Below, one piece after another: positions 22,862-32,770 of a stretch of DNA of 64,000 nucleotides. This DNA is from Setomelanomma holmii. Taxonomy: Eukaryota > Ascomycota > Dothideomycetes > Pleosporales > Phaeosphaeriaceae. A model generated the notes under the pieces. It searched no databases. It saw only the letters and a list, made by a program, of their open reading frames with translations, and was not told the DNA's origin. Both the position numbers and the translations under genes were made by a program. The stretch's first letter is position 1. Every line of letters starts with the position of its first letter. The DNA lies in NCBI GenBank assembly GCA_010015745.1, contig ML978155.1, positions 972,076 to 1,036,075 on the forward strand. The letters run 5' to 3'.

Positions 22862-23893
22862 TCAACCAGATCCACTCAAAGCCTTCTCAACCTCACTCCA
22901 CCTCTTCCCCGCCATCCCAACCACACCCCTCAAATGCTCCCTCCCCACCACTCCACCCCCACTCTTCTCAATCCTCCTAACCACAACATCACCCCTCGAC
23001 CCATCAACAACCACACAAACACTCTCCCTACACACCCCTTCCTCAAACGCATCCGGATCACTAAGAACCCACTCGAAATCCTGTTCGCCCGCGTCCTCGC
23101 TTTTGCCCTCGAAGACGGCGAACGTACTTGGAATCGGAAGACCACGAAGTCTCAGTCTTTTGGCTTCGGAGGGTGCGTCGGAGCACAGGATACCCTCGTA
23201 TTCTTCGTCGAAGTATGCGTAAGGTAATCGGGTGTCGCGTAACGCGGCCAGGATACTTAGAAACGCAGCGTCAAATTCCGAACCGTCGATGCTGATGAAG
23301 AATACGTCAATGTACAAGACCCAATATGCCTTGACTATCGTTTCCGGCTCTTCATCTGGATCTTCGGGGTTCGAGCTGGGCTTGTATAAGATGCGCAGAT
23401 CCGCGGCGCGGAGGAGGCGTGTGGAGAGCAAGAGCGAACGTATGCGTGTGATTAGGCTTTGTTGGAATGTGCTGGGTGCGTTGCCGGGGATGTGTGACGG
23501 TGTGCTGCCGGTTGATAGTTCGATGTTTGGGACTATGAGGCGCAGGGTATCGATTTCTTGAGTGTCGTCCTCCTCATCTTCTCCGTCTGTCCTGGGAGGC
23601 GGGAAATCATTTGTGCCAGGAACATCTTCCTCCATCAGTATTTCAGCGCGCACACCGCACACAACACTTGTGTTTCCGAGTCGCACGACTGCGCTGCCAT
23701 TGGCGTGCGTCAAGCTCCCAGTATTTATTCCTGATCTGCGGAATTCGTATGCGGATCTGCCGTTTGCGCGAACGGGGATTTTCTTGTTTGCGGAGAGGTG
23801 CGCTTGGAGGAATGGATGTGGGGAGACAGCGGCGAAGATTGGGCGCGGGAAGGTTAAAGAGGGAGGCTGTTGTTGTAATGATGCGGTCGCCAT
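22862..23893 (-). CDS. RRP43: Exosome complex subunit Rrp43 (RNase PH fold)
   Basis: A single-exon frame of 343 residues. It is a ring subunit of the RNA exosome, which degrades and trims RNA 3' ends in the nucleus and cytoplasm; the eukaryotic ring subunits are not catalytic. The RNase PH fold is visible: FLQAHLSANKKIPVRANGRSAYEFR, the strands SAVVRLGNTSVVCGVRAEI, and later AYWVLYIDVFFISIDGSEFDAAFLSILAALRDTRLP. The N-terminus and the RPNGRS-like segment match Rrp43/EXOSC8 better than Rrp42 or Rrp45. A fungal acidic insertion (DGEDEEDDTQEI) and a Gly-rich C-terminal helix are present. The gene converges on the NIMA-type kinase gene. Choice between the three related subunits is from sequence memory only. 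Confidence 0.85.
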   Translation of the reverse strand: MATASLQQQPPSLTFPRPIFAAVSPHPFLQAHLSANKKIPVRANGRSAYEFRRSGINTGSLTHANGSAVVRLGNTSVVCGVRAEILMEEDVPGTNDFPPPRTDGEDEEDDTQEIDTLRLIVPNIELSTGSTPSHIPGNAPSTFQQSLITRIRSLLLSTRLLRAADLRILYKPSSNPEDPDEEPETIVKAYWVLYIDVFFISIDGSEFDAAFLSILAALRDTRLPYAYFDEEYEGILCSDAPSEAKRLRLRGLPIPSTFAVFEGKSEDAGEQDFEWVLSDPDAFEEGVCRESVCVVVDGSRGDVVVRRIEKSGGGVVGREHLRGVVGMAGKRWSEVEKALSGSG

Positions 23894-24293
23894 GTTTGGC
23901 GGTGGTTTGTAGGTGCGAGAGGAGACGTTAAAGACGTGTGGTCTTGCTTGAAGGAAGATTGGATGTTTTGGAGTTCAGAGTTGGAAATTTTGGAGCTTGA
24001 GCTTTGCGACTATGACGCGCTAAGCTTTAAGCTTAAGTTTTGCGGGGCATTGGCGGGATCATAGCTGTTCAATTAATAGGCATTGCGTCCAATCCAAGCA
24101 TTGCAAAACATAGCAAGCTGTCACTTCAGTTCTTTCAAAACTGGTAAAGTGTATGTTATTACTATAGACTACTTGCTCAACTGGGTATTAACATGAATCA
24201 CAGGCTGGAAAACTTGTTCCAACACCACATTTCTTGCTCCTTCTCATCGTCTCGAGTGCCAGATAATCAGACTCCCTTGAACTCGCGCCAGCC
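23894..24293. other. Intergenic, promoter of RRP43
   Basis: Four hundred bases between the RRP43 start and the 3' end of the AIF-like gene. An AAGCTTTAAGCTTAAG-type string sits near 24023-24037; its meaning is unknown. No gene is seen. Confidence 0.4.
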
Positions 24294-25565
24294 TTAATTA
24301 GCGCTCAGTCCAACCTTGCTCGTCGCCGTCTGAGCCGGTATCCACTTGGGATCCTTCTTCCAGCTGTCTCCTCTAACAGTAGGCTCTGCCAGTTGCCCAA
24401 TCAAGTAATCTCTACCCTTGATGGCCCAAACCATGACGCTCGGTAGCTTGTTCCCATTGAAAGCGCCGACACCCTTCTGTGTGCCAATCGGGACGACTTG
24501 CGATTCTTTCAGGTTGGGGTTGTAGTGCCTGTCACTGCCTGGTGCAGTTCCGGAAAAGTGCGCGATCAGGTCGGTCTTCAGGTTGGTCATGGCAACCGGT
24601 ACGGCATCAGCCATGTCCATCACACCTCCCCTTGTATATGATCCTACGTCGCCAATAACGTATACCCGTGGGCCAGCGGACTCGTGCTCGACACGGAGAG
24701 TCTTGTGGTTGCAAGCGACCTTGTTACGGTTGTCGAGCCACTCCTTTGGCAGGAAGCCAGTGTTTGGTCGCACACCAGTCGCATCGATGTAGATGTCTGC
24801 CACGATCGTCTCGCCATTGGAGAGCTCGATCTTTGTCTCATCACCCTCCTTTGTCGTTGACACAACCTTCGTATTGTATACAATATTGCATCCGACTCGC
24901 TTCAAGAGTTGTTCTGCCTGCTGGCTGATCGCCTCTCGGAGGATTGGGAGGAGCTTCTTGTCGCCAGACACGAGGGTGACCTTCGCTTTCGGATTCGTGG
25001 GTGCGGATTGGAAGAAGCCAGGCTTGCCGTTGAGAATCTCGGAAATCTCGCCGGCTGCTTCAACACCCACAGGCCCTCCCCCACCAATGACCACTGTTTT
25101 CGCATTCTTCAATCCTGCCTGGAAAGCTTCGTAGACATGCTCGAGCGCCGTCTGGTCGGTCGTTTGTGTGAAGAGTGGGCTGGGCGTGGTAACGCCGGTT
25201 GCGATGACCAAGGCCGCATATGGAATCGATTGCTGCTCTCCCTCTGCCGTCGTCACCGATACTGTTTGGCCAGCCGGGTCAACGTGTGTGGCGGTGCCCT
25301 GAATGAACTTGAACTTCGGGAATGCGTAGGTGAATCCTGGCTCGATCGGATAGAACAGCTTCTTCGCAGGCATCAATTCCTTGGAAACACTCGCTCTTGG
25401 TCCTGCAATGCGCCAGTAGAAATCCTTCGAGGGGTTGACCATTGTGACATTGTATGTGACTCCTTCCTTCTTCGGCAATGACGGGATGACATGCTTGAGG
25501 GCATAATGCGCTGCACCAAGGCCTGCGAAGGAGCCGCCGAGGACGAGGATAGTCTCTGTGCTCAT
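24294..25565 (-). CDS. AIF/AMID-like FAD-dependent NAD(P)H oxidoreductase
   Basis: From the ATG at 25565 the frame encodes 423 residues; it is open upstream only from non-ATG codons. The FAD-binding Rossmann motif is at the N-terminus (ILVLGGSFAGLGAAHYAL) and the NAD(P)H motif is in the middle (VVIGGGGPVGVEAAGEI). An ATG-type motif (YIDATGVRPNTGFL) and the second FAD contact (VYVIGDVGSYT) follow. The order and length match the AMID/AIFM2 branch of apoptosis-inducing-factor-like enzymes, which oxidise NADH and reduce quinones. No clear mitochondrial presequence is present from this start. Substrate is not predictable. Confidence 0.88.
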   Translation of the reverse strand: MSTETILVLGGSFAGLGAAHYALKHVIPSLPKKEGVTYNVTMVNPSKDFYWRIAGPRASVSKELMPAKKLFYPIEPGFTYAFPKFKFIQGTATHVDPAGQTVSVTTAEGEQQSIPYAALVIATGVTTPSPLFTQTTDQTALEHVYEAFQAGLKNAKTVVIGGGGPVGVEAAGEISEILNGKPGFFQSAPTNPKAKVTLVSGDKKLLPILREAISQQAEQLLKRVGCNIVYNTKVVSTTKEGDETKIELSNGETIVADIYIDATGVRPNTGFLPKEWLDNRNKVACNHKTLRVEHESAGPRVYVIGDVGSYTRGGVMDMADAVPVAMTNLKTDLIAHFSGTAPGSDRHYNPNLKESQVVPIGTQKGVGAFNGNKLPSVMVWAIKGRDYLIGQLAEPTVRGDSWKKDPKWIPAQTATSKVGLSAN

Positions 25566-26424
25566 TGTGCCGGTGCTGGGTGACTCTGTTTGAGTGCGAT
25601 TGTGAAGACCTGAGGTGGAGTGTGGAGAGGAATGAAGAGATAGAGTAGATCTCCAAAAATAAGCCGAAGTGCGACGCGCTTGCAATAAAGTTGCGGCGCG
25701 ATTCAAACTTCACGCGTTCAAACTTCCGATGGGGGGCCGAGAATGTCGGACGATTGCAGGAGCGAAACAGATGAAGAGGCTGGAACTAGAGTTTGTAGAG
25801 AAAGCGATCCTACCTGCTGGATATATACAGACCCTTATCGGGCCAATGTCTTACTATGCTGCAGGGCGATCCCATTGCTTATGCATGTTTCAGTGAATTG
25901 TGCGTGTCAACGAAGCTGGAGGCTTGCGGAGTTGGAGCTATGGCGCTCCGACTTAGGCTCAATGCGGCTTGGCTCAATACCGGAACTCCTACCAACCGAT
26001 CCGGTCGCTGACAATTGAAGTGCTTACGAGAGAATCGTGAATTTCACCATCGTACACTCTTACTTTCGCGACTTGCAGAGCGCGATACTCTTTTTATGCT
26101 TATGAGGCGCGGATTCGTTCCGCTTCAAATTACGGCACGATATTGCCAGGTTTCACAAACTCATAGCACAATTCACAGACTTTCGAGATTGAGGCAGGGC
26201 AATGTGCATGCTTGGATGTTTGGACATTTCTCATTCGATATCTTTTGGGCCTTGGCGCCAGTCCGGTGCCCGCTGTAGGACCCGTCTCGACTGCCATGTG
26301 AACTGGATCATCGATGCATGAAGCATAAGATCCTCCACGTCAAGCTACCCTCCGCAACCAATCATTGTACACATGCCAGACTTACTCCGCATGATGTGCT
26401 CTCCACTGCCCTAATAGTAGCTGC
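25566..26424. other. Intergenic, promoter of AIF-like gene
   Basis: About 860 bases with short frames only. It contains the AIF-like promoter and the 3' flank of the NAC beta gene. No repeat or RNA gene was recognised. Confidence 0.4.
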
Positions 26425-27283
26425 TTACTCGACCTCAGCCTTTGACTCGAAGTTGTCTCCAGCGACGAGGTCTGGGATGTCATCATCGTCGTCGTCGTCG
26501 TCATCCTTCTTGTCACCGTCCTCGCCCTTCTCCTTCTGCATGCTCTGGTAGCTCTCGGCAAGTTTGCGCAGCGATGCAAGCGAGTCGGGGCCGAGCTGGT
26601 TGAGGATGCCGGGAACAAGCTCTGTGAGCTCCTTGTCCTCACCGTTGCCGTAGATGGCGAAGGTGTTTGACGGTACCGAGGCGTGGACTGGATAATAATG
26701 TTAGTACTGTGCTGCAAAGTGCTTTTGAACCTCAAAGCTCATGCAATCCCAAGGTGCAAGGCACGATGTGCTCGAAAGCCTTGAGCGCAACCGCTGAGTG
26801 CTCCGAAGTCAAGCACGCGGCGAAACATACCCTTAGGTGCCGAAAAGTGGATGACGTTTCCGTCACTCTTGAACATGTTGACCTCCTCAATGGCCTGGAT
26901 AGGCTGGACGTTGAGCTTCTTGAGCGCAGTCTGAAGCTTCTTGTCGTCGGTGCCGGAACTCTTGTGGACCTTCTTGACCTTCCTGCGCGGAGTACCCTTG
27001 CCTCTATATTGCCAAGTCAGCCAAACGTCCTACATTATCCATAGTCCTCATCTCAAATTGTTTGTCCAAGGACCGCTTCGCAGTGTTGGGGAATCCGAGT
27101 GAACAATAGCGGGGTTGCTGAAGACGAAGGAGTAGTTCTGCTTACCCTGTACATGTGTGTTAGCCAATTGACCGCCTAGACAAGCTCGTAAGAGCTCATG
27201 TAAAGATTCCATTGTGTGTAGTCCCGGGACAACGTACCAATGCGCACCGACGCCTGCATGCGCGCCAACTTGGCCTGATCCAT
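26425..27283 (-). CDS. EGD1: Nascent polypeptide-associated complex beta subunit (Egd1/BTF3), with a one-nucleotide micro-exon
   Basis: NAC binds the ribosome exit tunnel and shields nascent chains; the beta subunit makes the ribosome contact. Four exons give 160 residues in phase: 27283-27238 (MDQAKLARMQASVRI plus G), 27146 alone, 27003-26831 (GKGTPRRKVKKVHKSSG to HFSAPK), and 26687-26425 (VHASVPSNTFAIYG to the acidic tail DIPDLVAGDNFE). The RRKxxKK ribosome-binding motif is present. The introns are 91, 142 and 143 nt. Joining exon 1 directly to the third exon puts GKGTPRRK out of frame. Only insertion of one G at 27146, which lies between a good acceptor (branch CTAAC, ACAG) and a good donor (GTAAGC), restores the conserved Ile-Gly-Gly-Lys. 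An Asp run near the C-terminus comes from a GTC/GAC repeat. Confidence 0.93.
27146..27146 (-). other. EGD1: One-nucleotide micro-exon (G) of NAC beta gene
   Basis: On the minus strand the sequence reads ACAG, G, GTAAGC. The first AG ends a 91-nt intron whose branch point CTAAC lies 11 bases before it. The GTAAGC begins a 142-nt intron ending GCTGACTTGGCAATATAG. Exon 1 ends ATT G and the next long exon begins A GGC AAG, so the extra G completes GGA (Gly) and yields SVRIGGKGTPRRK, the order conserved in NAC beta proteins. A longer internal exon starting here is impossible because GGTAA puts a stop in frame. Inferred from sequence; no transcript was seen. Confidence 0.78.
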
Positions 27284-27921
27284 AATTGCGGTAGAGAAGA
27301 TGGGGGTGACTCGGTTGAAAAGGCTGTGGTAGCGGACGCGTCAGTTAAGAGACTCGCAAAATTCGTGGGTGCCGAGTTGGAGTCGGAGAGTGATCGGAAT
27401 GGATGTACGCACCTAAATAGCGGACCGTGGGCGGTTGTCGTTGGTGAGGTGTTGAAAGTGATGCGGCCGTCGAGCGGGTCGGAGAAACTCAACGGAAGTG
27501 CCGATTGTGTGCCTCGCTTGTGCTGGAAGCTCCATCGAAGTCAACGAGGGGCACGACAAGTCACGTCAATCAGTCATCACATAGGAACACAATGGCAACG
27601 GACAACACACGCTGCAACGCAAGTGAACAGTCGTAGATGATCCTCGAATTCTATTTTCTCCAATTCAGAGCATGCACAACACCCTGGTGGAATGCCCAAT
27701 CGACATCTAAACACGAAATTTTTTTGTCCCGAATGTCGTCCAGCGAGGTCTCGCACGCGGAACCCAAGACTGAAGCAGGCGAGAGACAGCTCCAAGAAGC
27801 TGTGGACAACATCAATCCCGATATCGCCATTGGACGCCGGACGCCCTCGCTATGCATGAAACAAAGATGAGAGGATAGGACGCGAGTACACATTGCCTGT
27901 TAAGTGTCTTTATTTGGCCCC
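27284..27921. other. Intergenic, promoter of NAC beta gene
   Basis: About 640 bases between the NAC beta start and the 3' end of the Cys-rich membrane protein gene. Short frames on both strands have no recognisable content. Confidence 0.4.
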
Positions 27922-29244
27922 TCAAATGTCCCTGTATGAGCCCTCAACACCCTTTCTTTGCACTCCCGAGAACTGCTGTCCTGTTTGTCCGGGATTGAAA
28001 GCTTGATATGATGTCTGACCTGGATACGAAGTCTGTGGTGTGTACGACCTCTGACCTGGGTATGCGCTGACTGGCGCTCTCGACAATTCTGAGGGCTCAG
28101 AAGCTGTCGATAGCTCTGCATATCCTGGCGTAAGGCTCGACGGCTGGTGGTGTTGCACTGATGAAGGAGCGTGGTCATGGTACGGATTCGCCATGTATGT
28201 GTTTTGTTGTGGTGGTGATGCCGAGCGGTAGGTTGGCGGTGCTGTGCTGTAGGCATCGTGATGGTCGTATTGATCATGTTGATCGTATTGGTTGTAAGAT
28301 TGTGGTTGTGCTGGCGAATGACGCCCATATGGTTCATTTCGGTTGTAAGCGTCTCCTGCACCATATACTGGCGACAGATTTTGAGCTGGTGAGCCCCTCC
28401 GGTAACCGTCCTGTTGTGCGAATGGCCTGCCATACGTAATCGGGCTGCTGTGTGGACTTCGTTGTGGGGTGGCGCCTACCAAAGACTCGTTCTCGAAGCC
28501 TTGGTTGTAGCCATAGTCGTTCCCGACTGGAGATACAGGCGACCTCGCTGGTGCGGGGCTTCTTCGTGCTCCCGCTGCAGCCATGCCTGTCATGGACCCG
28601 CTTGTTGCACTCCCGTTGTGGTTCAAACGGTCCATCTCCACATCTCCTCTCCTTGGAGGTACAGCCGGCTGCTCGACCTCGACATGTGTGTCGCACGCAT
28701 CGCTCCAACTTGGCATGGCAGGGAGCGCATCTTCATTGACCGGCTTACTCGGCCTCTCGAATGTCGCGAACTGTGGGGGCGCTGGCGCAGGAGCAAAGGC
28801 TGGCGCGGCGTGTGAGCGATACTGTTGATTGACAGGTCGTGGATCGATTGGCGCTGGTGGAGCAGCTGCGTGTGCTTGCGCGTATGGATTCGGTGGTCCT
28901 GCTGCGGCGTATGGTGGATATGTGGGCGTGGGCTCGCTCTTCATGCGCTTATGTCCTGATCGACTGCCACCGCCGCAACAGCATGTGCAGCATTTACAGC
29001 AGCATATCGCGCATTCTGCACCGCAGCAGATGCAGCGCGCTACGCAGAATACGATTGATAGGATAATGAGCGAACCGACAACGATTGCGACAATGACTGG
29101 CCACCTGTCTCGCGTTAGTTATCTTTCACGTCCGAGGTTGGCAAGCACTGACTTGCAGTAGCTCTTGGCCATGCAATTATCCCATGACGAAAGAGTGTTT
29201 CGCGCATCATCGAGCGGGTTTTGACGCGTATATAGGTATGGCAT
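27922..29244 (-). CDS. Single-span membrane protein with Cys-rich stretch and Tyr/Pro/Gln-rich tail
   Basis: Exons 29244-29153 and 29104-27922 with a 48-nt intron (GTCAGT donor, CTAAC branch, ACAG acceptor) give 424 residues. The start MPYLYTRQNPLDDARNTLSS lies in the small first exon, and a conserved WDNCMAKSYCKWP motif bridges the splice site. A single hydrophobic segment follows (VIVAIVVGSLIILSIVFCV, about residues 34-52). Then comes a dense Cys stretch (RCICCGAECAICCCKCC), likely palmitoylated on the cytoplasmic face, and a long disordered tail rich in Pro, Tyr, Gln and Ser. Proteins of this plan are common in ascomycetes and are often named fibroin-3-related; no function is established. 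The tail may bind SH3- or WW-type partners (inference). Confidence 0.8.
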
Positions 29245-31909
29245 ATTGGTAAAGAAGAATAGTTGCCAACGAAAGAAGTGTTATGTTCGACTTATGCGCA
29301 ACGTTCTAAAGGCGGCGTGGCCAAACGTCGAGGCTGTGCTCCGGCCTGCGGTGTTTCGAGTCTCGCGATCGCTTTGATGTGAAGTGCGTAAGTCAGGGGT
29401 CCGCTAGACGCCACGAAACGAGAGTCGCAAAGTCGAGGAATGCTGTGGCCATGAAATGTGCAAATTAGCGATTGTCGAGAATGAAGGAAAGACCGCTTGA
29501 AAGCAATGGCGCCGCCCTGAACAGCAGGTTTGAGGTTAATGATGATCCAAGCCAAAACGGATGGCTTGCCGCACGATGCACGCAATGGAGGCGGAGGAGC
29601 CAAGAGCGTTGCGCGGTTCGTGGCTGAGTTCCGCTGTGGGCCACCGGTTGTGATTGGTCGATCGCATCGTGCGCCGTTGACGATGCGAGGTCACGAAACT
29701 GGACTGGAGTCTGCTCAGTCAAAATGGAGATTGTCGAGTATGGCAACTCGGTGCTGATGGTCAACCACGCGTCTCTACGAGAGAGTTGCCTATACAGGTT
29801 ACAGTGTGCTCCTTCGCGCCTTTCAACAGTTCCTCCATCCACGTCAACAGTGCGGACAACCCAATACAGAGACTTCTTACGACCAACTTCTTCCATGTCA
29901 GGCGGGGCATCGTGGGAAAGCTCCTCACGCACCCTCACGCACAGTCCCTTGCAGGAGATATCTCCACCGGGACCCTCAAGATCCGGTAGTCGGTCTCCTA
30001 TATATTCTGTCAGAGGCCAATGAGTGACTTGTACAATTCTGCAAGGTGTTGAGACCATCAAAAGGTCTTGCTATGCTGATTCCCGATACCTGCTGTAGTG
30101 AGGTCAGAGATGACGCAGCATTTGGTGTGACTGAGTGCTGAGTCTGGATACCATGAATGCAGCGCTGAGAGTACATGACACCCGTCAGCCACGTTGCCAA
30201 TGTAATCACTCTGCTCAGCATGTAGAGCAGGAGGACTCGGTCAAGCTTTTCCGTTGCCATCAGCTCAACGAGGTGAAATGATATGCTGCTCTCTCTCTAA
30301 CTTATAGCTAGCTGCGACAATCATCACTCACTATTTAGGGAATCGTTCCTACCTACTTATCAGCCACAGGATTAGCGCAGTCACATTTCTCAACATACTA
30401 CCAGCGATAGTAGCCGTCGAGATGCAATCGTTCCTTGTCATTAATCCGGACTCTGATGTGTTCGATTTGACGTGCTCTCTTCAAGCCGCTTTTGGATGGC
30501 GCGAATATCTCCACAACTGTAGCTCATAGCCCTATCGACCAGCCACAGCGTCAAGTCTACCACAATCATCAACATGAAGTCGGCGACCTCAATAGTCTCG
30601 ACGCGATGATCTTCTCTCGACCTCATGAAGCCCATATCCGAGGAATGTCGGACTAGCATGCTTCTTGACCGTCACCACCTGGGCACCTCTTGCCTTTCCC
30701 CGACCTCGAAAGCATACAACTTCGCACGAAGTAAGCATATGCTCTGAACAAGCACTTGCGCATTTCATCGACCCCTGCCTACCTTGAAATAACCCAGCTC
30801 CTTACCAAACCATGAACTGGCATCTTTCACAATCAAACCGAAACTGCGATCTTACATTCCTACCATTACCATGCACTGACTCGCGCACAACGCTCTTACA
30901 TGTCTCTAAATCCCCTTACATGTCTTCGCGGCTCTCCCGCTTGCCATTGCACCTTCGTTGTATACTTCCCCTGGCCCTATGGATAAGGCCCCCTACGGAC
31001 TCTACTTCCCCAACGTCCCTTATCTACTACTCCCACTGTCGCCGATGAGACAGCCGACGCTCGATTGAAATCTTCAAGCGCTGGACCCAGGAAGGGCCCT
31101 GTACACATCGAAACTACACTTCCACACAACCTGCAACCTGAATCATGGTGACATATCGTACTCCTCGGGTCCTAGAGTGGCATGGAAGGAATAGTGGTAA
31201 CGATAAGACAGCCCGATTCCCCGAGGCGCCTTGTGAGCCTAGTGGCGCGCTTGTTGCGCCCATCTTGAACCAATTTAGTATGTAGGGCTGAGGGGTGCGC
31301 TGCGTCCTCGATGGCGATGGTCGATTGTTGGATGGACTTGACCCCGCAGCACACGCGGGATGACAGTTTGGGCAATTCGGCGGGAGGGGATGCGCCGCGG
31401 ATCGATTCTCATGAAGCCAAAGTTTGGTTGAGAGAGGCAGAGATTCGATTCGAGATGCAACAAAGCGTCAGAATGGTATTGTTAGTGTAATGTAATGGGT
31501 AAAGTGGCAAGAAGAGATAGAGATATCCATGGCATTATTTGCTAGTGTCGCTGACCGCAGAACGACCTGGTAGTGGTATCATGAATGCGTACCCAAAAAT
31601 GCTGCAATGATAGTATCTAAGCCAAGATTGTGATCGTGATAATCCCTCATCGTACAACTAAGGAGAGTCTGATCTATTGCCAATGCGATGTCTGATGCAT
31701 GTAAACCCAATTCGCCCGCATCAGCACTTGATGGTCAAAGAACGTTTGTACATACTAGCCCAGCCTTGTAAGAGCAACTTTCCCCCTCTTCTTATGCATC
31801 CTGTCTCAACAAACAGTCTTCCCTGCAACCTGTAGGCTTCACAAGGTCAAGTTTCATCAACAAAATCATCCATGCAGTCATTCCCATTGCCCCTGGCGTT
31901 CCAGTTATT
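29245..31909. other. 2.7-kb stretch without a supported gene
   Basis: Two adjoining minus-strand frames (29976-30260 and 29465-30061) could be exons of an unrecognised gene, since the first has a hydrophobic stretch (VLLLYMLSRVITLATWL). I could not join them with convincing splice sites. The remainder, up to the bHLH gene, shows only short frames and C/T-rich runs near 30790-31040. Confidence 0.35.
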
Positions 31910-32770
31910 TTACTGTCGCCGAAACTGCTTGAGCTGATCGAGTTCGTCCAGCAACGCGTCCCGCTCTTTCTCAATTCTCTTGATGTAGTCAATGGCGCCA
32001 GCTAGTACCATAGCTTTGGACGGCTTAGGCTGGCCCATGCCACCCGCTACCTCGCTCTGAGGGAGGATAGGTACCGCTTTGCGCAATCTTTCGAGCTCGG
32101 CGTTAAGGCCTTCACGGTATTTGCGCTCGACTTGATTGTGCGGTAGCCTGGCAGATCGCTGCCCTTTGGTGGACGATGAGGCAGATGACTGCAGCCCTGT
32201 ATCCCCACGTTCAATACGCGGGCGGCCGCGTTTACGCTGTGGCGGCTTTGACGTCGACTCGTCTTCAAGCGATGTTCTGGAAATGGATTCACGCTTGATT
32301 GGGCGTGGAGAAAGCCATGGTGATTCTTTTATCTCTTGTTGTTGACCGTCGCCGCACACAGAAGGCGTTCTTGATGTCTGGGACATAGGCGAAAAGGCCC
32401 CTGGCTCGATACTGTTGATGTACGAGGGATCGAGTGAGAAGCCTGGTTGGTATGATGGCAATTGCTCGAATGGCGCTTGATAGAATGATGGTTGGAAGGC
32501 TGGCTGGTCCTCTGCAGCTGGAATGCCGGTTGCGGGTAAGGTAGGATTGAATGACCGAACTTTCGGGAAGCTTGAGGACAACATGTCGGTGGATGTCGGA
32601 GGTTGGTCGACGAGAGGATCGGAGTTGAAGAAATTCGACACTGAATAGTCGGGCTGTGCTGTGTAGGCGTCGGTCATAAACGTCTTATCGAATGGGTCTT
32701 GGTAGGCCAGCGTGTCTGAATATGGCGAGAAGTCTGAATCGACTACTCGTGGATAGGTCGAATATAGCAT
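31910..32770 (-). CDS. bHLH transcription factor with SREBP-type Tyr in the basic region
   Basis: A single-exon frame of 286 residues from the ATG at 32770; four codons upstream are open only with a TTG. The C-terminal 80 residues form a basic helix-loop-helix: basic region LPHNQVERKYREGLN, helix 1 ELERLRKAVPIL, loop with SEVAGGMGQPKPSK, and helix 2 AMVLAGAIDYIKRIEKERDALL. The Tyr in ERKYRE is the mark of the SREBP-type branch. An AT-hook-like motif (RKRGRPRIERG) precedes it. The N-terminal half is rich in Pro, Ser, Phe and Asp, as in activation regions. It ends right after the leucine-rich helix and has no membrane segment, so unlike true SREBP it is not membrane-bound. Targets are unknown. 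Confidence 0.85.
   Translation of the reverse strand: MLYSTYPRVVDSDFSPYSDTLAYQDPFDKTFMTDAYTAQPDYSVSNFFNSDPLVDQPPTSTDMLSSSFPKVRSFNPTLPATGIPAAEDQPAFQPSFYQAPFEQLPSYQPGFSLDPSYINSIEPGAFSPMSQTSRTPSVCGDGQQQEIKESPWLSPRPIKRESISRTSLEDESTSKPPQRKRGRPRIERGDTGLQSSASSSTKGQRSARLPHNQVERKYREGLNAELERLRKAVPILPQSEVAGGMGQPKPSKAMVLAGAIDYIKRIEKERDALLDELDQLKQFRRQ

Noticed and set aside
24294..25706. Longer AIF-like protein with a 47-residue N-terminal extension
   Set aside because: The extension begins with TTG; the first ATG in frame is at 25565, just before the FAD motif.
29465..30061. 198-residue minus-strand frame as a gene
   Set aside because: No recognisable domain, no convincing splice partners and composition like chance; mentioned only within the intergenic entry.
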